The notes under the pieces were generated by a model. It did no database searches, had not been told where the DNA came from, and worked only from the letters and a program-made list of their open reading frames with translations. Below are positions 63,273-64,000 of a stretch of 64,000 bases of DNA, piece after piece. Location: NCBI GenBank assembly GCA_900491605.1, contig UESW01003830.1, positions 1,975,961-2,039,960 of the forward strand. Reading direction: 5' to 3'. The stretch's first letter is position 1. Each line of letters opens with the position of its first letter. Origin of the DNA: Calamus simplicifolius. Lineage: Eukaryota; Streptophyta; Magnoliopsida; Arecales; Arecaceae. The position numbers and the translations under genes were made by a program.

Positions 63273-64000
63273 GAAAAATGTGTGTGATAATATATTATGG
63301 ACCCTTCTCGGTGTTAAGGGAAAGTCCAAAGATAGTGCCAATACACGTCGTGATTTGCAGGAAATGGGCTTGCGGAAACCACTACACTTACAGTTGACAG
63401 AGTCTAACAAGGCATACATGCCTCCTGCACAGTACACGATGAGTAAAGATGAGAAGGAGGCATTTCTTTCCATTTTGAAAGGGGTTAAGGTGCCTGACGG
63501 CTATTGTTCTAATATTTCTAAGCGTGTGAATATGAAAGAAAGGACTTTACAAGGTTTGAAGAGTCATGACAATCACATTCTCATTCAACAATTAATTCCT
63601 ATTGCAATCCGAAATTGTTTGCCTAAGAATGTTGTTGAGCCCTTGATTGAGGTGAGTAACTTCTTCAGACAACTGTGTTCAAGAGTCCATCGCACAAATG
63701 ATTTGAAAAGTCTCCAGGATAGGATTGCGCTAACACTGTGTCATCTGGAGAAACTCTTTCCACCTTCATTCTTCGATGTAATGGTTCACTTGACCATACA
63801 TTTAACAGGTGAAGCATTGCTTGGTGGTCCTGTCCAATTTTGGTGGATGTATCCTATTGAGAGGTACCTAAATACGTTAAAAAGGTATGTGCGTAACAGA
63901 GCTCGTCCAGAGGCATCAATAGCTAAGGGTTATTTAATGGAAGAGTGTACTAATTTTTGTGCTGCATATCTTAATGATGTTGAAACCAAACTTGATAGGC
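63271..64000 (+). pseudogene. CACTA TNP2-like transposase, C-terminal part with DUF4218 (runs off window)
   Basis: An open frame of at least 243 codons from EKNVCDNILWTLLGVKGKSKD to the window end, without a stop. After the TNP2 end (LHLQLTESNKAYMPPAQYTM, FLSILKGVKVPDGYCSNIS, LKSHDNHILIQQLIPIAIR) comes DUF4218 (residues about 110 on: FFRQLCSRV, HLEKLFPPSFFDVMVHL, GGPVQFWWMYPIERYL, KRYVRNRARPEASIA). DUF4218 normally follows TNP2 in plant CACTA proteins. It has no in-frame ATG near its start because it is the continuation of the previous frame, so it was easy to miss. Confidence 0.92.

Larger units (their letters stand above)
56271..64000 (+). mobile_element. CACTA (En/Spm-type) transposon with TNP2-like transposase (element I), left end and interior
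   Basis: Starts with CACTACTAGAGGCTGGGG, a classical CACTA terminus, preceded by AAA (possible 3-bp target duplication). Subterminal repeats follow at once (56305-56590), then a GC-rich leader with a donor-like GGGTAAGC (56800), a long intron-like stretch, and the transposase from 61558. The right end is outside the window. Transposase breaks show this copy is not autonomous, but the family is clearly a coding one. Confidence 0.9.

Overview
This is a plant nuclear window made almost entirely of nested transposable elements. I see no intact host gene, no rRNA or tRNA gene, and nothing prokaryotic such as an operon or CRISPR array. The element families present (SIRE-type Copia, chromodomain Tekay-type Gypsy, Athila-type and Tat-like Gypsy, L1-clade LINEs, CACTA transposons) are typical of a large repeat-rich plant genome. 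A monocot, perhaps a palm, is my guess from the family mix; nothing here proves it.

Left block (1-33881). Positions 1-3375 are the 3' end of a SIRE-like Copia element on the + strand: a degraded extra ORF of the plant Transposase_32 type, a polypurine tract and a 1.48-kb LTR. The LTR abuts a Gypsy remnant (3376-5735) with an antisense Transposase_28-like ORF, a GC-rich minisatellite and U5/primer-site-like sequence. An AT-rich stretch without genes follows. From about 8.1 kb there is a three-level nest. A very old Copia relic (8090-9930 plus 32319-33860) was split by a second SIRE-type Copia on the - strand (9931-32318, target duplication TAGGT). That element was in turn split, inside its extra ORF, by a young + strand Tekay-type Gypsy (12781-23550, target duplication CCTAG, near-identical LTRs).

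Right block (33882-56270). A CACTA-like element starts at 33882 and carries what looks like a captured promoter and first exon of an ACT-domain (STY46-like) protein kinase. It was split by an Athila-type Gypsy element (34380-52134). The Athila internal region carries a spliced fragment of the ADP-glucose pyrophosphorylase large subunit. Each of its two LTRs holds an L1-clade LINE at what appears to be the same nucleotide: a full-length copy on the left (34668-40741, - strand) and a truncated, quite different copy on the right (49453-50863). A foldback MITE-like element (53159-53301) and gene-like but uninterpretable sequence follow, ending in a possible terminal exon on the - strand.

End block (56271-64000). 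A second CACTA element opens with CACTACTAGA and an 82-bp triplicated subterminal repeat. It carries a broken TNP2-type transposase reading into a DUF4218 domain, and runs off the window.

A theme worth attention is that three unrelated LTR families here carry dense arrays of short perfect palindromes just upstream of, or in the likely U3 before, their TATA boxes. Two of these families (one Copia, one Gypsy) use the same motif, GGAGTCGACTCC. All percentages and homology calls are by eye; no database search was run.
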